A stretch of DNA of 55,361 nucleotides from an uncultured Pelagibacteraceae bacterium (GCA_902584215.1 CACHYW010000004.1:1-55361); one strand, 5' to 3'. Positions 26,537-35,705 are shown, counted from the stretch's first letter. Numbers and translations are program-made. Notes: generated by a model from the sequence alone, not told the origin.

Positions 26537-27820
26537 ATGGATTTTAACGACACACCTCAAGAAGCTGAATTTAGAAAAAAAGTAAGATCTTTTCTCGAAG
26601 CTAATGCAGAAAAAAGATCTACTCTAGCTGCAAAACCAAAGGGTGACGCAGGATCTTCCATTTCAAGCGCCGGAGCGCCAGAAACTGTAAAAGGTGAAGA
26701 TGCTGCGAAGTTAGCACTAGAGAATGCAAAAGAATGGCAAAGAAAAAAAGCTGATGCTGGATTTGCTGCTATTCTATGGCCAAAGGAATTTGGAGGTTAT
26801 GGAGGTACACCTATAGAGCAAGTTATATATGCTCAAGAAGAACAGGACTATTTTGTTCACTCAGGATATTTTGAAATTGGAATAGGAATGCTTGGACCAA
26901 CTATGATGGCTTGGGGCAAAGATGAGGATAAAAAAAGATTCCTTCCAAAAATGATTACAGGCGAAGAAATATGGTGCCAATTGTTTTCTGAGCCTTCTGC
27001 GGGATCAGATTTAGCTGGTATAAGAATGAAGGCTGAAAAAGACGGTGATGAATGGGTACTAAATGGTCAAAAGGTTTGGACTTCAGGAGCTCATTTTGCT
27101 GATTATGGAATGATCGTTGCACGATCTGACCCTACTGCCTTAAAACATAAGGGACTTACTTATTTTTATGTTGATATGAAAACACCAGGAATTGAAGCTA
27201 AGCCTATTAAGCAAATTTCTGGTTCAGCTAATTTCAATGAAGTTTTCTTTAATGACGTTCGTATACCTGACAGTCAAAGAATTGGCGCAGAGGGTGAAGG
27301 GTGGAAAGTATCACTTACTACTCTGATGAATGAAAGATTAGCAGTAGGGGATCCTCCAGGCTTAGACTTTGATCAAATTTTTGAAGCCTCTAAAGAAATT
27401 GAAGTTGAGGATGGCCTTGCAGTAAAAAATAGTGAGGTAAGACAAAAAATGGCTGACTGGTATATCCAATCGCGTGGTTTGCAATATACTAAATACAGAA
27501 GCATGACTGCTTTATCAAAAGGCCAAACGCCAGGACCAGAGCTCTCAATAAGTAAACTGGTCACAGCGTCAAAAATGCAAGATGTATCATCTTATGCACT
27601 GGATTTAATGGACATGTCAGGCATGGTTCACCAAGATCAAAATCCAATTCTTAAAAACTTATTCCAAAATGGTTATTTTTTCTCTGCTGCCATGAGAATT
27701 GCTGGTGGTACTGACGAAGTTTTAAGAAATATTATTGCGGAGCGAGTCCTTGGGCTACCGCAAGATGAAAGGTCAGATAAAAAACTGCCTTTCAATGAGT
27801 TACCGTCTGGTAAAAACTAA
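26537..27820 (+). CDS. Acyl-CoA dehydrogenase catalytic subunit (pair 1)
   Basis: Acyl-CoA dehydrogenase of 427 residues. FAD- and substrate-binding blocks are present: CQLFSEPSAGSDLAGI, NGQKVWTSGAHFADYG and AGGTDEVLRNIIAERVLGLP. Glu266 in LMNERLAVG is at the helix-G site of the catalytic base. An insert rich in Ala, Gly and Ser (about residues 31-50, PKGDAGSSISSAGAPE) is unlike the second pair. It starts 2 bases after its partner gene, so the two are probably made in equal amounts. The pair follows rpoZ without a visible promoter and precedes a TauE/SafE exporter by 10 bases. Confidence 0.9.
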   Translation: MDFNDTPQEAEFRKKVRSFLEANAEKRSTLAAKPKGDAGSSISSAGAPETVKGEDAAKLALENAKEWQRKKADAGFAAILWPKEFGGYGGTPIEQVIYAQEEQDYFVHSGYFEIGIGMLGPTMMAWGKDEDKKRFLPKMITGEEIWCQLFSEPSAGSDLAGIRMKAEKDGDEWVLNGQKVWTSGAHFADYGMIVARSDPTALKHKGLTYFYVDMKTPGIEAKPIKQISGSANFNEVFFNDVRIPDSQRIGAEGEGWKVSLTTLMNERLAVGDPPGLDFDQIFEASKEIEVEDGLAVKNSEVRQKMADWYIQSRGLQYTKYRSMTALSKGQTPGPELSISKLVTASKMQDVSSYALDLMDMSGMVHQDQNPILKNLFQNGYFFSAAMRIAGGTDEVLRNIIAERVLGLPQDERSDKKLPFNELPSGKN

Positions 27821-27830
27821 TATTAGTTAA

Positions 27831-28682
27831 GTGTTCAGTACAATCTTTAGCAATGTCGCATCAGGCGACTTGTTCTTTTCTATTTCCTTATTGATTGGTA
27901 CAGGCATTTTTGCTGGTTTTATAGCAGGTCTTTTTGGCATTGGAGGAGGTGTTGTCGTAGTGCCCGCGTTATATTATATTTTTACTCTAGCTGAGGTAGA
28001 TGAAAGTATAAGAATGCACTTAGCAGTTGGAACATCACTTGCAAATATCGTCCCAATATCAATTATTTCTGCAATAAGCCATGCTAGGAAGAATTCCGTA
28101 AATATAGATTTCTTAAAGTTTATATTTGTTTCAATAATTGTGGGTGTTACTTGCGGCTCTATTGCAGTGTCTTATCTAGAGGGAAGTACACTAATTTTGA
28201 TTTACTCTATCATATTACTGTTTGTCGCTGCGCAGTTTTTTTTCTGGCAAGATAAATGGAGATTATCGACTTCTTTTCCTAAAAATATGACTGGTCATGG
28301 ATTCGGTTCAGTTATTGGATTTCTTTCAGTAATCATTGGAGTAGGTGGCGGGTCAATAAGTATCCCTATACTTAAACTATATAATTTTGAAATTCACAAA
28401 GCGATTGGAACAGCAGCTGGAATTGGGACCATAGTTGCTGTACCTGGCACAATTGGATTTATGATTGCAGGTTTGCAAAACAATATCGATTTGCCACTAT
28501 CCTTTGGCTATGTAAGCCTTGTAGGGCTTATATTAATTACACCTATTACAATAATTGGAGCACCGATTGGAGTTAAGTTTGCTCACTATTTATCTAAAAG
28601 TAAGTTAAATCTTCTATTTGGAATATTCATCTTGTTTATGTCGATTCGGTTCTATCTGGAATGGTTATCATTAACCAGTTAA
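27831..28682 (+). CDS. TauE/SafE-family sulfite/organosulfonate exporter-like protein
   Basis: Integral membrane protein of 283 residues with about eight helices in two related halves. Each half starts with the Gly-rich motif of the family: GLFGIGGGVVVVPAL and IGVGGGSISIPILKL. The start is GTG, since no ATG lies before the first helix. Family members export sulfite, sulfoacetate or other small anions; the substrate here is unknown. It follows the dehydrogenase pair in the same direction, so a link to catabolism of a sulfur compound is possible but not shown. The end overlaps the convergent mutase by 12 bases. Confidence 0.9.
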   Translation: MFSTIFSNVASGDLFFSISLLIGTGIFAGFIAGLFGIGGGVVVVPALYYIFTLAEVDESIRMHLAVGTSLANIVPISIISAISHARKNSVNIDFLKFIFVSIIVGVTCGSIAVSYLEGSTLILIYSIILLFVAAQFFFWQDKWRLSTSFPKNMTGHGFGSVIGFLSVIIGVGGGSISIPILKLYNFEIHKAIGTAAGIGTIVAVPGTIGFMIAGLQNNIDLPLSFGYVSLVGLILITPITIIGAPIGVKFAHYLSKSKLNLLFGIFILFMSIRFYLEWLSLTS

Positions 28683-30185
28683 TTTCTGATCATATCCACC
28701 AACCTTACCTGTCTGATCGAGAAGTTCATTTATATAATTAAAAATTAACTCTACTTCATTATTAGATTCATAGCTTTCAATAACAATGACCAAAGACGGT
28801 TTATTTGAAGAGGCCCTTACTAGTCCCCATGAACCATTTGAAAGTTCAAACCGAATACCATTTATTGTTATTATTTTTTCAATATTTTGACTACCAACTG
28901 TTACCCCTTTTTCTTTTGTGTCTGTGATTTTTTTTATAATTGAGTCTACAACTAGATACTTTTCACCATCTTCACAAAAAGGAGCCATCGTTGGCGACTG
29001 AAAAGTCTTTTTAATTTCTAATTTCTTATCTGATAGTTTTTTTGTTATTCCATTACTTAAATATTGAAGCATTAGACAAGCAGATTTCAATCCATCATCA
29101 AAACCCAGTCCCAATGGCTCATTAATAAAAAAATGACCACTTTTTTCGAAACCACATAGTGCGCCAATTTCTTTCACTCTTCTTTTCATATGAGAATGAC
29201 CTGTTTTCCACATATCGATTACACAATTATTTTCCTTTAAAATGGAACTTTCAAAATAAAGTCCAGTGGACTTCACATCGATTACAAATTTTGAATCTGG
29301 ATAATCATTTGATAAGAACTCTGATAGTAATAAACCTATTTTATCCGAAAATATTTCTTCCCCTTTATCATCAACTACACCAAGCCGGTCACCATCACCG
29401 TCAAAAGCAAAGCCTATATCAGCATTATGCTTAATGACATTTTCTGATAAGTCCTTGAGCATTACTAAGTCTTCAGGGTTTGGATTATAGTGTGGAAATT
29501 TAAAATCTAAATCGCAGTGTAACTCAATCACTTCACAGCCCAATAGTTTCAGTAATTCCGGTGCAAATGCTCCGGCGGTTCCATTACCACATGCAACAAC
29601 AACTTTGAAACCTTTTCTAATTTTTACATCTGTAGAAAGGTATTCAATGTATTCATCTTTCACCCCAGGAATAAATTGATAAACCCCATTACTTTCCATC
29701 TTGGCGTTATGATTGTTATCAACAATTTTTTTAATTGAGCTTACTTCTTCAGGTCCAAAGGTCAGTGATTTTTCAATGCCACATTTAATTCCAGTCCAGC
29801 CATTTTCATTATGACTGGCAGTTATCATGGCTAAACTATCTGTATTTAAATGGTGTTGAGCAAAATAAACCATTGGAGACACTGAAAGTCCGACGTCCAT
29901 CACTTTTAAACCTGAGGATAATAAACCTTTAACGACATGATATTTTACCTCTTTGCTGTATGATCTATAATCATGACCAACTACAATTGAAGATCCAGTT
30001 CCTTTTACATCAGATATATATTGGCCTAAGCCATAACCAAAAACCTCAAGGCCTTGTTTATTTATCTGATCTGGATAGAGCCACCTGGCATCATATTCTC
30101 TAAATCCATAGGGAGAAATATTTGCAGCTTCATGTTCCTCATCAAAGTCAAAAATGAGGCCAGATTGTGATTTAAATATTTCCAT
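28671..30185 (-). CDS. Phosphomannomutase/phosphoglucomutase
   Basis: Alpha-D-phosphohexomutase of 504 residues, interconverting 6-phospho and 1-phospho sugars for nucleotide-sugar and polysaccharide synthesis. The phosphoserine loop is TASHNENGWTG with Ser124. The magnesium loop is FDGDGDRLGV with Asp262, Asp264 and Asp266. The sugar-binding loop is CGFEKSGHFF, and the phosphate-binding end is LVRASSNKPSLVI. It is of the AlgC/ManB (PMM/PGM) type and not GlmM. The start codon lies 44 bases from the divergent riboswitch. Confidence 0.9.
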   Translation of the reverse strand: MEIFKSQSGLIFDFDEEHEAANISPYGFREYDARWLYPDQINKQGLEVFGYGLGQYISDVKGTGSSIVVGHDYRSYSKEVKYHVVKGLLSSGLKVMDVGLSVSPMVYFAQHHLNTDSLAMITASHNENGWTGIKCGIEKSLTFGPEEVSSIKKIVDNNHNAKMESNGVYQFIPGVKDEYIEYLSTDVKIRKGFKVVVACGNGTAGAFAPELLKLLGCEVIELHCDLDFKFPHYNPNPEDLVMLKDLSENVIKHNADIGFAFDGDGDRLGVVDDKGEEIFSDKIGLLLSEFLSNDYPDSKFVIDVKSTGLYFESSILKENNCVIDMWKTGHSHMKRRVKEIGALCGFEKSGHFFINEPLGLGFDDGLKSACLMLQYLSNGITKKLSDKKLEIKKTFQSPTMAPFCEDGEKYLVVDSIIKKITDTKEKGVTVGSQNIEKIITINGIRFELSNGSWGLVRASSNKPSLVIVIESYESNNEVELIFNYINELLDQTGKVGGYDQKLTG

Positions 30186-30193
30186 TTTAAGTG

Positions 30194-30222
30194 TTGCGTA
30201 TTTTTAAAGAATATAACATATT
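30194..30222 (+). promoter_or_regulatory. Possible promoter of the cobalamin riboswitch transcript
   Basis: A -35-like TTGCGT (30194-30199), a 17-base spacer and a -10-like CATATT (30217-30222). The hexamers are weak matches to sigma-70 consensus, but the predicted start, about 7 bases downstream, falls at 30229. That is exactly where the first helix (P1) of the riboswitch begins. Confidence 0.35.
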
Positions 30223-30228
30223 AATTTC

Positions 30229-30378
30229 GTTGGTTCACGTAAAGTGAATAACAGGGAATGAGGTTTAAATCCTTAGCTGTACCCGCAACTGTAACTCACG
30301 AGTTTGAATACAGATGCCACTGATTTTATCGGGAAGGCGTATTCAAATTTTGACGGAGAAGTCAGGAGACCTACCAAC
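30229..30378 (+). promoter_or_regulatory. Cobalamin (B12) riboswitch aptamer
   Basis: Adenosylcobalamin-class riboswitch. P1 pairs GUUGGU (30229-30234) with ACCAAC (30373-30378). Conserved core segments are present in order: GGGAAUGAGG, AGCUGUACCCGCAACUGUAA, GCCACUG (30316-30322), GGGAAGGC and GUCAGGAGACCUACC. A peripheral helix pairs UUUGAAUAC (30303-30311) with GUAUUCAAA (30339-30347). A downstream hairpin at 30399-30413 has loop CGGGAUA, whose CGGG can pair with CCCG at 30282-30285. That is the expected L5-L13 kissing contact. It precedes the TonB receptor and most likely represses its translation when cobalamin binds. Confidence 0.94.
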
Positions 30379-30458
30379 AAAACATAGTCATCCACACGTG
30401 ATCGGGATAATCATTTGGGCACAATTTGTTTGCGGTGACTTCAAACTGGAGGCAAAAA
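30379..30458 (+). promoter_or_regulatory. Riboswitch expression platform and ribosome binding site
   Basis: After P1 come the kissing-loop hairpin (30399-30413) and a strong Shine-Dalgarno GGAGG at 30448-30452, six bases before the ATG. CUUC (30439-30442) can pair with GGAG (30448-30451) and hide it. GUCAUC (30387-30392) can pair with GGUGAC (30434-30439). No T-run terminator is present, so control is probably at translation initiation. The pairings were found by eye. Confidence 0.55.
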
Positions 30459-32678
30459 ATGACTAAAAAATTAGTTCTATCTATATTTATATTTATAACT
30501 CTTATTGGTAATATAAGCGCTGAAACACCTGAGATTTTAATTAACCCTAGTAGTGAAGAGTACACGAGACTCCAAACTGGCTTGGCTGGCTCAAATACCA
30601 CAATAATCTCTAAAGAAGATCTTAAACTGTATCAAAATAAATCCTTGCCAAAAATCATTGAGAGTTACTCAGGTATTTCTACAAGATCAACGGCAGCTGG
30701 ATATGATGGTGTGTATACCACATTAGATATGCGAGGTTTTGGAGAAGTAGCAAAATCAAATACTTTAATTTTAATAAATGGCAGACGCCTTAACGATATT
30801 GATATGTCTACCATCAACTCGCATATACCAACTGATAGTATTGAAAGAATTGAAATTATAAGAGGTGGATCGGCGGCAACATTATATGGCTCAGGTGCGG
30901 TTGGAGGTGCAATTAATATTGTTACAAACAATGAGGATATAAATAATTCTTTCAAAACCTCAATTGGTTCATATAGCAATAAAAGTGTAGATTTATCATT
31001 GTTTACTAATATAAACGATCAGAGTTCTGCTAGTCTTTTTGGATCTCAAACTTCAAACAGTAACTACCGAGAATCAGCAGATTTTGATGAAAGTAATATT
31101 TTATTAAATACTAAGCATAAGGTTGATAACGTAACTTTAAGTATTGATGTCATGTCGATGGAGAATGAGAAAGATCTCCCAGGTGGGAGAATCAAAGGGG
31201 GTGAAGTTTATAATTTTCATATTTGTAACCGCTACGAGGATAGCAAGACAGCAAGAAACATAGGTGGAAGCTCATTAGAAAATGGAGACTCTTGTAATAC
31301 AGAACGACGAGTAGATTACGCTAATACTGAGATGGACTCAATTAATGCCAGTGTTGTTGTTCCTCTAAATGATTTGAATAAGATTTTTATTAATGCGGGT
31401 TACAGAGATAAAACAGACAAATCTTTTTTTGGAGCAAACGCAAATACAGCGTCTACTCCAAATAATAATGATAGATATACAGTGACAACAATTGACGGTA
31501 ATAATTTTAATTCCAGATATGAGACAAAGCAAATTAATGAAACTCACTCTAATATTTTTAGTATAGGATACGATTATGCTCATTCTTTCTATGATTCAAC
31601 AAAACGTAGAAAAGAAGATGAGGCTATGGGACAACAAATCTTTGCCGATCTTAAGGTCAGATCATTATATTTTCAAAATACCACATATATAAATGAAAGT
31701 GATCTCTCAATTTCATTAGGGTACAGAGACGAAAAAAGTATGTTTAAAGCTCGTGATGACATTGATAAAACAGCTCCAGGTTTTGCAGATGTAGAATATT
31801 TTGGAGTTTTCTATCCAGCCATTTATGATATGACAACTCATAACAATACGACGAGCAATCAGGCATTCAATCTTGGTTTTGAAAAAAAATTAAATAGAGA
31901 GCTTTCATTGTATGCAAGTTATGCCGAATCTTTTCGAATTCCCAACATTGACGAAAGAGTTGCCTCGTCAAGTCCCAAGACAACGTTTGATCTTAAAAGC
32001 CAAGAATCTGAGGGCTACGATATTGGATTAAGATATCTTAGAGACCAACTTAATTTAGATGTTAGTTATTATGTGATTGATACAACAAATGAAATACAAC
32101 TTAGAAATAATATAAACGCAAATATCGATCCTATTGAACGTCAAGGTTTAGATGTTGATTTTGGATATAGTTTTGATCAATCGAATAAATTAAGGGGGTC
32201 TTTTAGTTATACTGTCGCAGAGTTCACTGCTGGAACACTTACACCGGGAGTCAGTACTTATGGGGAATCTTTTGCACCAATAACATGGCAAAATCTTTTA
32301 AACGGAGTTGAAACATTAAGCTTAAAAGGTAAATCTGTACCACTTATTTCCCCGATGCAATTTAGTTTAGCCTATGAAACTAAAGTGAGAGACAATTTAA
32401 CTCTTGATGTAGAATTAAATTATTTAGACAAGAAATATGTTTCAAATGACGAAGAAAATATTGAACCACAAATACCAGATTATTATTTTGTTAATACATA
32501 TCTAAGTTCAGTGAATACAAATTACACATTGAATTTTGGTATTAATAATCTTTTTGATGAAGCTGCTTATGATTTTGCAGTATCGAGTACTTTTCATAAT
32601 GATGCTCATTATGGATTATCTAATGTATACCCTTTACCTGAAAGAAACTTATTCTTTGATTTAGCGTATACTTTTTGA
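30459..32678 (+). CDS. btuB: TonB-dependent outer-membrane receptor, probable cobalamin receptor
   Basis: Outer-membrane receptor of 739 residues. A signal peptide (MTKKLVLSIFIF...NISA) precedes the mature chain. The plug domain shows TTIISKEDLKLYQNKSLPKI, RGFGEVAKSNTLILINGRRLND and the typical IERIEIIRGGSAATLYGSGAVGGAINIVT. A long beta-barrel follows and ends in Phe, as outer-membrane barrels do. A frame opening at 30426 is longer, but the ATG at 30459 follows a good GGAGG and begins the signal peptide. Cobalamin as ligand is inferred from the riboswitch. TonB, ExbB and ExbD are not in the window. Confidence 0.92.
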   Translation: MTKKLVLSIFIFITLIGNISAETPEILINPSSEEYTRLQTGLAGSNTTIISKEDLKLYQNKSLPKIIESYSGISTRSTAAGYDGVYTTLDMRGFGEVAKSNTLILINGRRLNDIDMSTINSHIPTDSIERIEIIRGGSAATLYGSGAVGGAINIVTNNEDINNSFKTSIGSYSNKSVDLSLFTNINDQSSASLFGSQTSNSNYRESADFDESNILLNTKHKVDNVTLSIDVMSMENEKDLPGGRIKGGEVYNFHICNRYEDSKTARNIGGSSLENGDSCNTERRVDYANTEMDSINASVVVPLNDLNKIFINAGYRDKTDKSFFGANANTASTPNNNDRYTVTTIDGNNFNSRYETKQINETHSNIFSIGYDYAHSFYDSTKRRKEDEAMGQQIFADLKVRSLYFQNTTYINESDLSISLGYRDEKSMFKARDDIDKTAPGFADVEYFGVFYPAIYDMTTHNNTTSNQAFNLGFEKKLNRELSLYASYAESFRIPNIDERVASSSPKTTFDLKSQESEGYDIGLRYLRDQLNLDVSYYVIDTTNEIQLRNNINANIDPIERQGLDVDFGYSFDQSNKLRGSFSYTVAEFTAGTLTPGVSTYGESFAPITWQNLLNGVETLSLKGKSVPLISPMQFSLAYETKVRDNLTLDVELNYLDKKYVSNDEENIEPQIPDYYFVNTYLSSVNTNYTLNFGINNLFDEAAYDFAVSSTFHNDAHYGLSNVYPLPERNLFFDLAYTF

Positions 32679-32701
32679 TTTATTGAGTTTATAAATTATA
32701 C

Positions 32702-33217
32702 ATGAATGCAAAAAACAACATCTATTTGGCACTCGGTCTAGTAGCACTACTTGCATTAAGTAGATTGATACCGCACTCACCAAATTTCACGCCAATTCTT
32801 GGAATGGCTGTGTTTTCTGGAGCAATTATCAATAAAAGGTTTTTTGCTTATTTAGTTCCTTTATTATCTATGTTGCTAAGTGATTTATATCTCGGTTTTC
32901 ATGCTAGTATGCCCATTATTTATTTCTCTTTAGCTATCTGTGTTTTGATTGGAACATTCATTGAGGCAAGAGTAACTACTCTGAATTCTTTTTTAAGTAT
33001 CAGTTTAGGGGTATTAGTATTTTTCTTAATCACAAACTTTGCTGTTTGGTATGGATCTGGGATGTACGAGTTAAGTATTACAGGTCTTATGACTTGTTAC
33101 GTTATGGCACTGCCTTTTGTGCAAAATACATTTTTTTCGAGTATTTTGTATGGAATGGGAGCTTTTTTAATTTACGATATCATCAATAAACGTATGATTT
33201 TTGGCAATAATGCTTAA
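32702..33217 (+). CDS. DUF6580-like putative transport membrane protein
   Basis: Membrane protein of 171 residues with about five to six helices and short loops. Blocks such as RLIPHSPNFTPILGMAVFSGA, PLLSMLLSDLYLGFH and FLITNFAVWYGSGMYELSITGL recall the DUF6580 family of putative transporters, which has the look of an ECF-type substrate-binding S component. It begins 23 bases after the B12-regulated receptor and probably shares its mRNA. An inner-membrane role in cobalamin uptake is therefore a reasonable inference, but not shown. No ECF ATPase or T component is nearby. Confidence 0.78.
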   Translation: MNAKNNIYLALGLVALLALSRLIPHSPNFTPILGMAVFSGAIINKRFFAYLVPLLSMLLSDLYLGFHASMPIIYFSLAICVLIGTFIEARVTTLNSFLSISLGVLVFFLITNFAVWYGSGMYELSITGLMTCYVMALPFVQNTFFSSILYGMGAFLIYDIINKRMIFGNNA

Positions 33218-33226
33218 AAAATAGAG

Positions 33227-33255
33227 TTGAAATCAGTATTTTAAGGCATTATATA
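33227..33255 (+). promoter_or_regulatory. Predicted sigma-70-type promoter
   Basis: TTGAAA (33227-33232), 17-base spacer, TATATA (33250-33255), in the 66-base gap before the acyl-CoA dehydrogenase at 33284. The expected start near 33262 would give a leader of about 22 bases with AGGUG as a possible ribosome binding site. Confidence 0.5.
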
Positions 33256-33283
33256 TTTTTAAATTTTAAAATTAGGTGATTCC

Positions 33284-34486
33284 ATGGATACAGCATTTTC
33301 GAGTGAAGATTTAAAATTTCAATCAGACGTAAGAGAATTTATATCAAACAACTACCCGAAAGAGTTGAAGGACTCAATTGGTGCAAAAAGAAAAACTGGA
33401 AAAGAGTTATCACGTGATGACTTAATGACCTGGCATAAAATTTTAGGTAAACATAATGGTTGGTCAGCACCTGGATGGCCTAAACAGTATGGGGGAGCTG
33501 AATTTTCTCCAACACAAAAATATATATTTGAGCAAGAGTGTGCTCGAGCGGAATGTCAATACATAATGCCTTTTGGTGTTAATATGGTTGGCCCAGTTAT
33601 CTATACATTCGGTAACGATGAACAAAAAGCAAAACATCTCCCAGGAATTTTAAGCGGCGATGTGTTTTGGTGCCAGGGATATTCAGAGCCAGGGTCAGGT
33701 TCTGATTTAGCTTCTCTTAAAACAAGTGCAGTCAAAGAGGGTGATCATTATGTTGTTAATGGACAAAAAACTTGGACTACTCTTGCTCAGCATGCAGATT
33801 GGATTTTTTGCTTAGTTAGAACAAACCCAGAGGCAGAAAAACCTCAGCAGGGGATCTCATTTCTTTTGATTGATATGAAAACCCCAGGCATTACTGTTCG
33901 TCCAATAAAGCTTATGGATGGATCTCACGAAGTTAACGAAACCTGGTTTGATAATGTAAAAGTACCAGTTGAGAATCTAATTGGACAAGAGAATATGGGC
34001 TGGACTTATGCAAAATTTTTATTAGCTCATGAAAGATCTGGTATTGCTGGTGTCGCTAGGTCTAAAAAAGCTTTGGAAAGAATAAAGCAAATTGCTAGTG
34101 CAGAGATGTCTTATGGTGAACCGTTAATACAAGATCCAGCATTTAAATCCAAAATAGCAAATGCAGAACTCGAATTAAATTCTCTAGAATATACTGAACT
34201 GAGAACTTTAGCTAAAGACTCAGCAGGTAAAGGTCCTGGCCCAGAATCTTCGCTTTTGAAAATTAAGGGAACTGATATTCAGCAAATGGTCACCGAACTT
34301 GCGATGGAAGCTGTTGGATATTATGCTAACCCTCATTTGGGCACTACATTAAGTAACGAATATGTAGGACCTGATTATGCAACTAATTTATCAGGATCAT
34401 ACTTTAATTTCAGAAAAGCATCTATTTACGGTGGCTCTAATGAAATTCAGAGAAATATTATTGCTAAGATGGTTCTAGGATTATAA
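33284..34486 (+). CDS. Acyl-CoA dehydrogenase catalytic subunit (pair 2)
   Basis: Acyl-CoA dehydrogenase of 400 residues. Seen are CQGYSEPGSGSDLASL, NGQKTWTTLAQHADW and the C-terminal IYGGSNEIQRNIIAKMVLGL. Glu250 in LLAHERSGIAG lies at the helix-G catalytic position, while the medium-chain Glu position is Gly (YGGSNE). The large-subunit layout matches FadE/ChsE-type catalytic subunits. It is followed after 40 bases by a partner lacking the Glu; in pair 1 the gene order is reversed. Substrate unknown. It has its own predicted promoter. Confidence 0.9.
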   Translation: MDTAFSSEDLKFQSDVREFISNNYPKELKDSIGAKRKTGKELSRDDLMTWHKILGKHNGWSAPGWPKQYGGAEFSPTQKYIFEQECARAECQYIMPFGVNMVGPVIYTFGNDEQKAKHLPGILSGDVFWCQGYSEPGSGSDLASLKTSAVKEGDHYVVNGQKTWTTLAQHADWIFCLVRTNPEAEKPQQGISFLLIDMKTPGITVRPIKLMDGSHEVNETWFDNVKVPVENLIGQENMGWTYAKFLLAHERSGIAGVARSKKALERIKQIASAEMSYGEPLIQDPAFKSKIANAELELNSLEYTELRTLAKDSAGKGPGPESSLLKIKGTDIQQMVTELAMEAVGYYANPHLGTTLSNEYVGPDYATNLSGSYFNFRKASIYGGSNEIQRNIIAKMVLGL

Positions 34487-34526
34487 ATTTTTGACATTTT
34501 AGTAAGCAATATATAGGACTGCCCCC

Positions 34527-35705
34527 ATGAATTTTGATTATACAGAAGAACAAACTCTTCTTGAAAACATGGTTACTTCATTTGTAAGAGATGACTATGA
34601 CTGGGATACAAGATGCTCAATTGTTAAAACTGAGGAGGGATGGAAAGAAGAGAACTGGAAGAAGTTTGCTGAACTTGGTCTTTTAGGAGTTCCTTTTGAG
34701 GAGGATCATGGTGGACTGGGTGGTGAAGCTACCGACATAATGATTGTAATGGAGCAATTTGGAAAAGGCCTTGTAGTAGAGCCATACATGCCATCAATAA
34801 TTCTTGCTGGGGGTCTTATTTCTAAACTTGGATCAGCGGATCAAAAAAATTCAATTATTCCAGAAATTATATCAGGTGACAGACGTTATGTTTTTGCATA
34901 CGCAGAACCTCAAAGTAGGTTTGACTTATTTGATGTAAAATGTTCGGCAACTCTTGACGGAGATAACTATACTATTAACGGATTTAAGTCAGTGGTCTTT
35001 GGTGCTGGCATGGCAACTCATCTAATTATTTCAGTGAGGACTGAAGGAGATCAAAGATCAAAGTCGGGAATTACATTATTTCTAGTTGATATAAAATCTG
35101 AAGGTATCACCTTACAGAATTATCCGACAATAGATGAATATAGGGCATCAGAAGTTGTTATTGAAAATTTAAGTGTATCTAAAGAAAATATTTTAGGCGA
35201 GTTGGGCAACTCTTATGAAGCAATTGAAGAACAAGTAGATTTATCTACAATTGCAATATGCTCAGAAGCTGTTGGTATTTTACAAGTGCTTAAAGACTCA
35301 ACTAACGATTATTGTAAAAATAGAAAACAATTTGGACAGCCAATTAGTGCAAATCAAGCAATACAGCACCGCCTTGTTGATATGATGATTGAATATGAGC
35401 AAGCAAAATCAATTCTCTACATGGCAATTACAGCAGACCTTAACAATCCAGATGAAAGAAGAAAGGCAGCATCGGCTGCAAAAGCCCGTATTGGTAAAGC
35501 CATTAAATTTGTTGGTGAAAATGCTATTCAATTGCACGGCGGCATGGGTGTTGTTGACGAGTATATGATCAGTCACTTTTTTAAAAGAGCAACAATGATT
35601 GGAATTCTTTTCGGCAATGTTGACTTTCACATGAAAAGATACATTGATTTGACTCAATCTAATATTCAGTCAATAAATGAAGAAGACGGAATCAATCTTT
35701 CTTAG
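34527..35705 (+). CDS. Acyl-CoA dehydrogenase subunit lacking the helix-G base (pair 2)
   Basis: Acyl-CoA dehydrogenase fold, 392 residues, beginning MNFDYTEEQTLLENMVTSFV. It has EEDHGGLGGEATDIMIV, SRFDLFDVKCSATL (a weak form of the usual TEPxAGSD region), RKQFGQPISANQAIQHRL and the C-terminal IQLHGGMGVVDEYMISHFFKR. The helix-G segment (VDLSTIAIC) has no Glu, and no Glu is present at the medium-chain site. It probably forms a heterotetramer with the product of 33284-34486. The gap before it (40 bases) includes TTGACA at 34491-34496, but no good -10 follows at the right distance. Confidence 0.88.
   Translation: MNFDYTEEQTLLENMVTSFVRDDYDWDTRCSIVKTEEGWKEENWKKFAELGLLGVPFEEDHGGLGGEATDIMIVMEQFGKGLVVEPYMPSIILAGGLISKLGSADQKNSIIPEIISGDRRYVFAYAEPQSRFDLFDVKCSATLDGDNYTINGFKSVVFGAGMATHLIISVRTEGDQRSKSGITLFLVDIKSEGITLQNYPTIDEYRASEVVIENLSVSKENILGELGNSYEAIEEQVDLSTIAICSEAVGILQVLKDSTNDYCKNRKQFGQPISANQAIQHRLVDMMIEYEQAKSILYMAITADLNNPDERRKAASAAKARIGKAIKFVGENAIQLHGGMGVVDEYMISHFFKRATMIGILFGNVDFHMKRYIDLTQSNIQSINEEDGINLS

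Noticed and set aside
30371..30601. Leftward open frame across the riboswitch end and the start of the receptor gene
   Set aside because: It covers a conserved RNA element and a signal peptide, and has no family resemblance.
34491..34522. TTGACA upstream of the second dehydrogenase subunit
   Set aside because: No acceptable -10 element at 16-18 bases; TATATA is only 13 bases away. Not called as a promoter.
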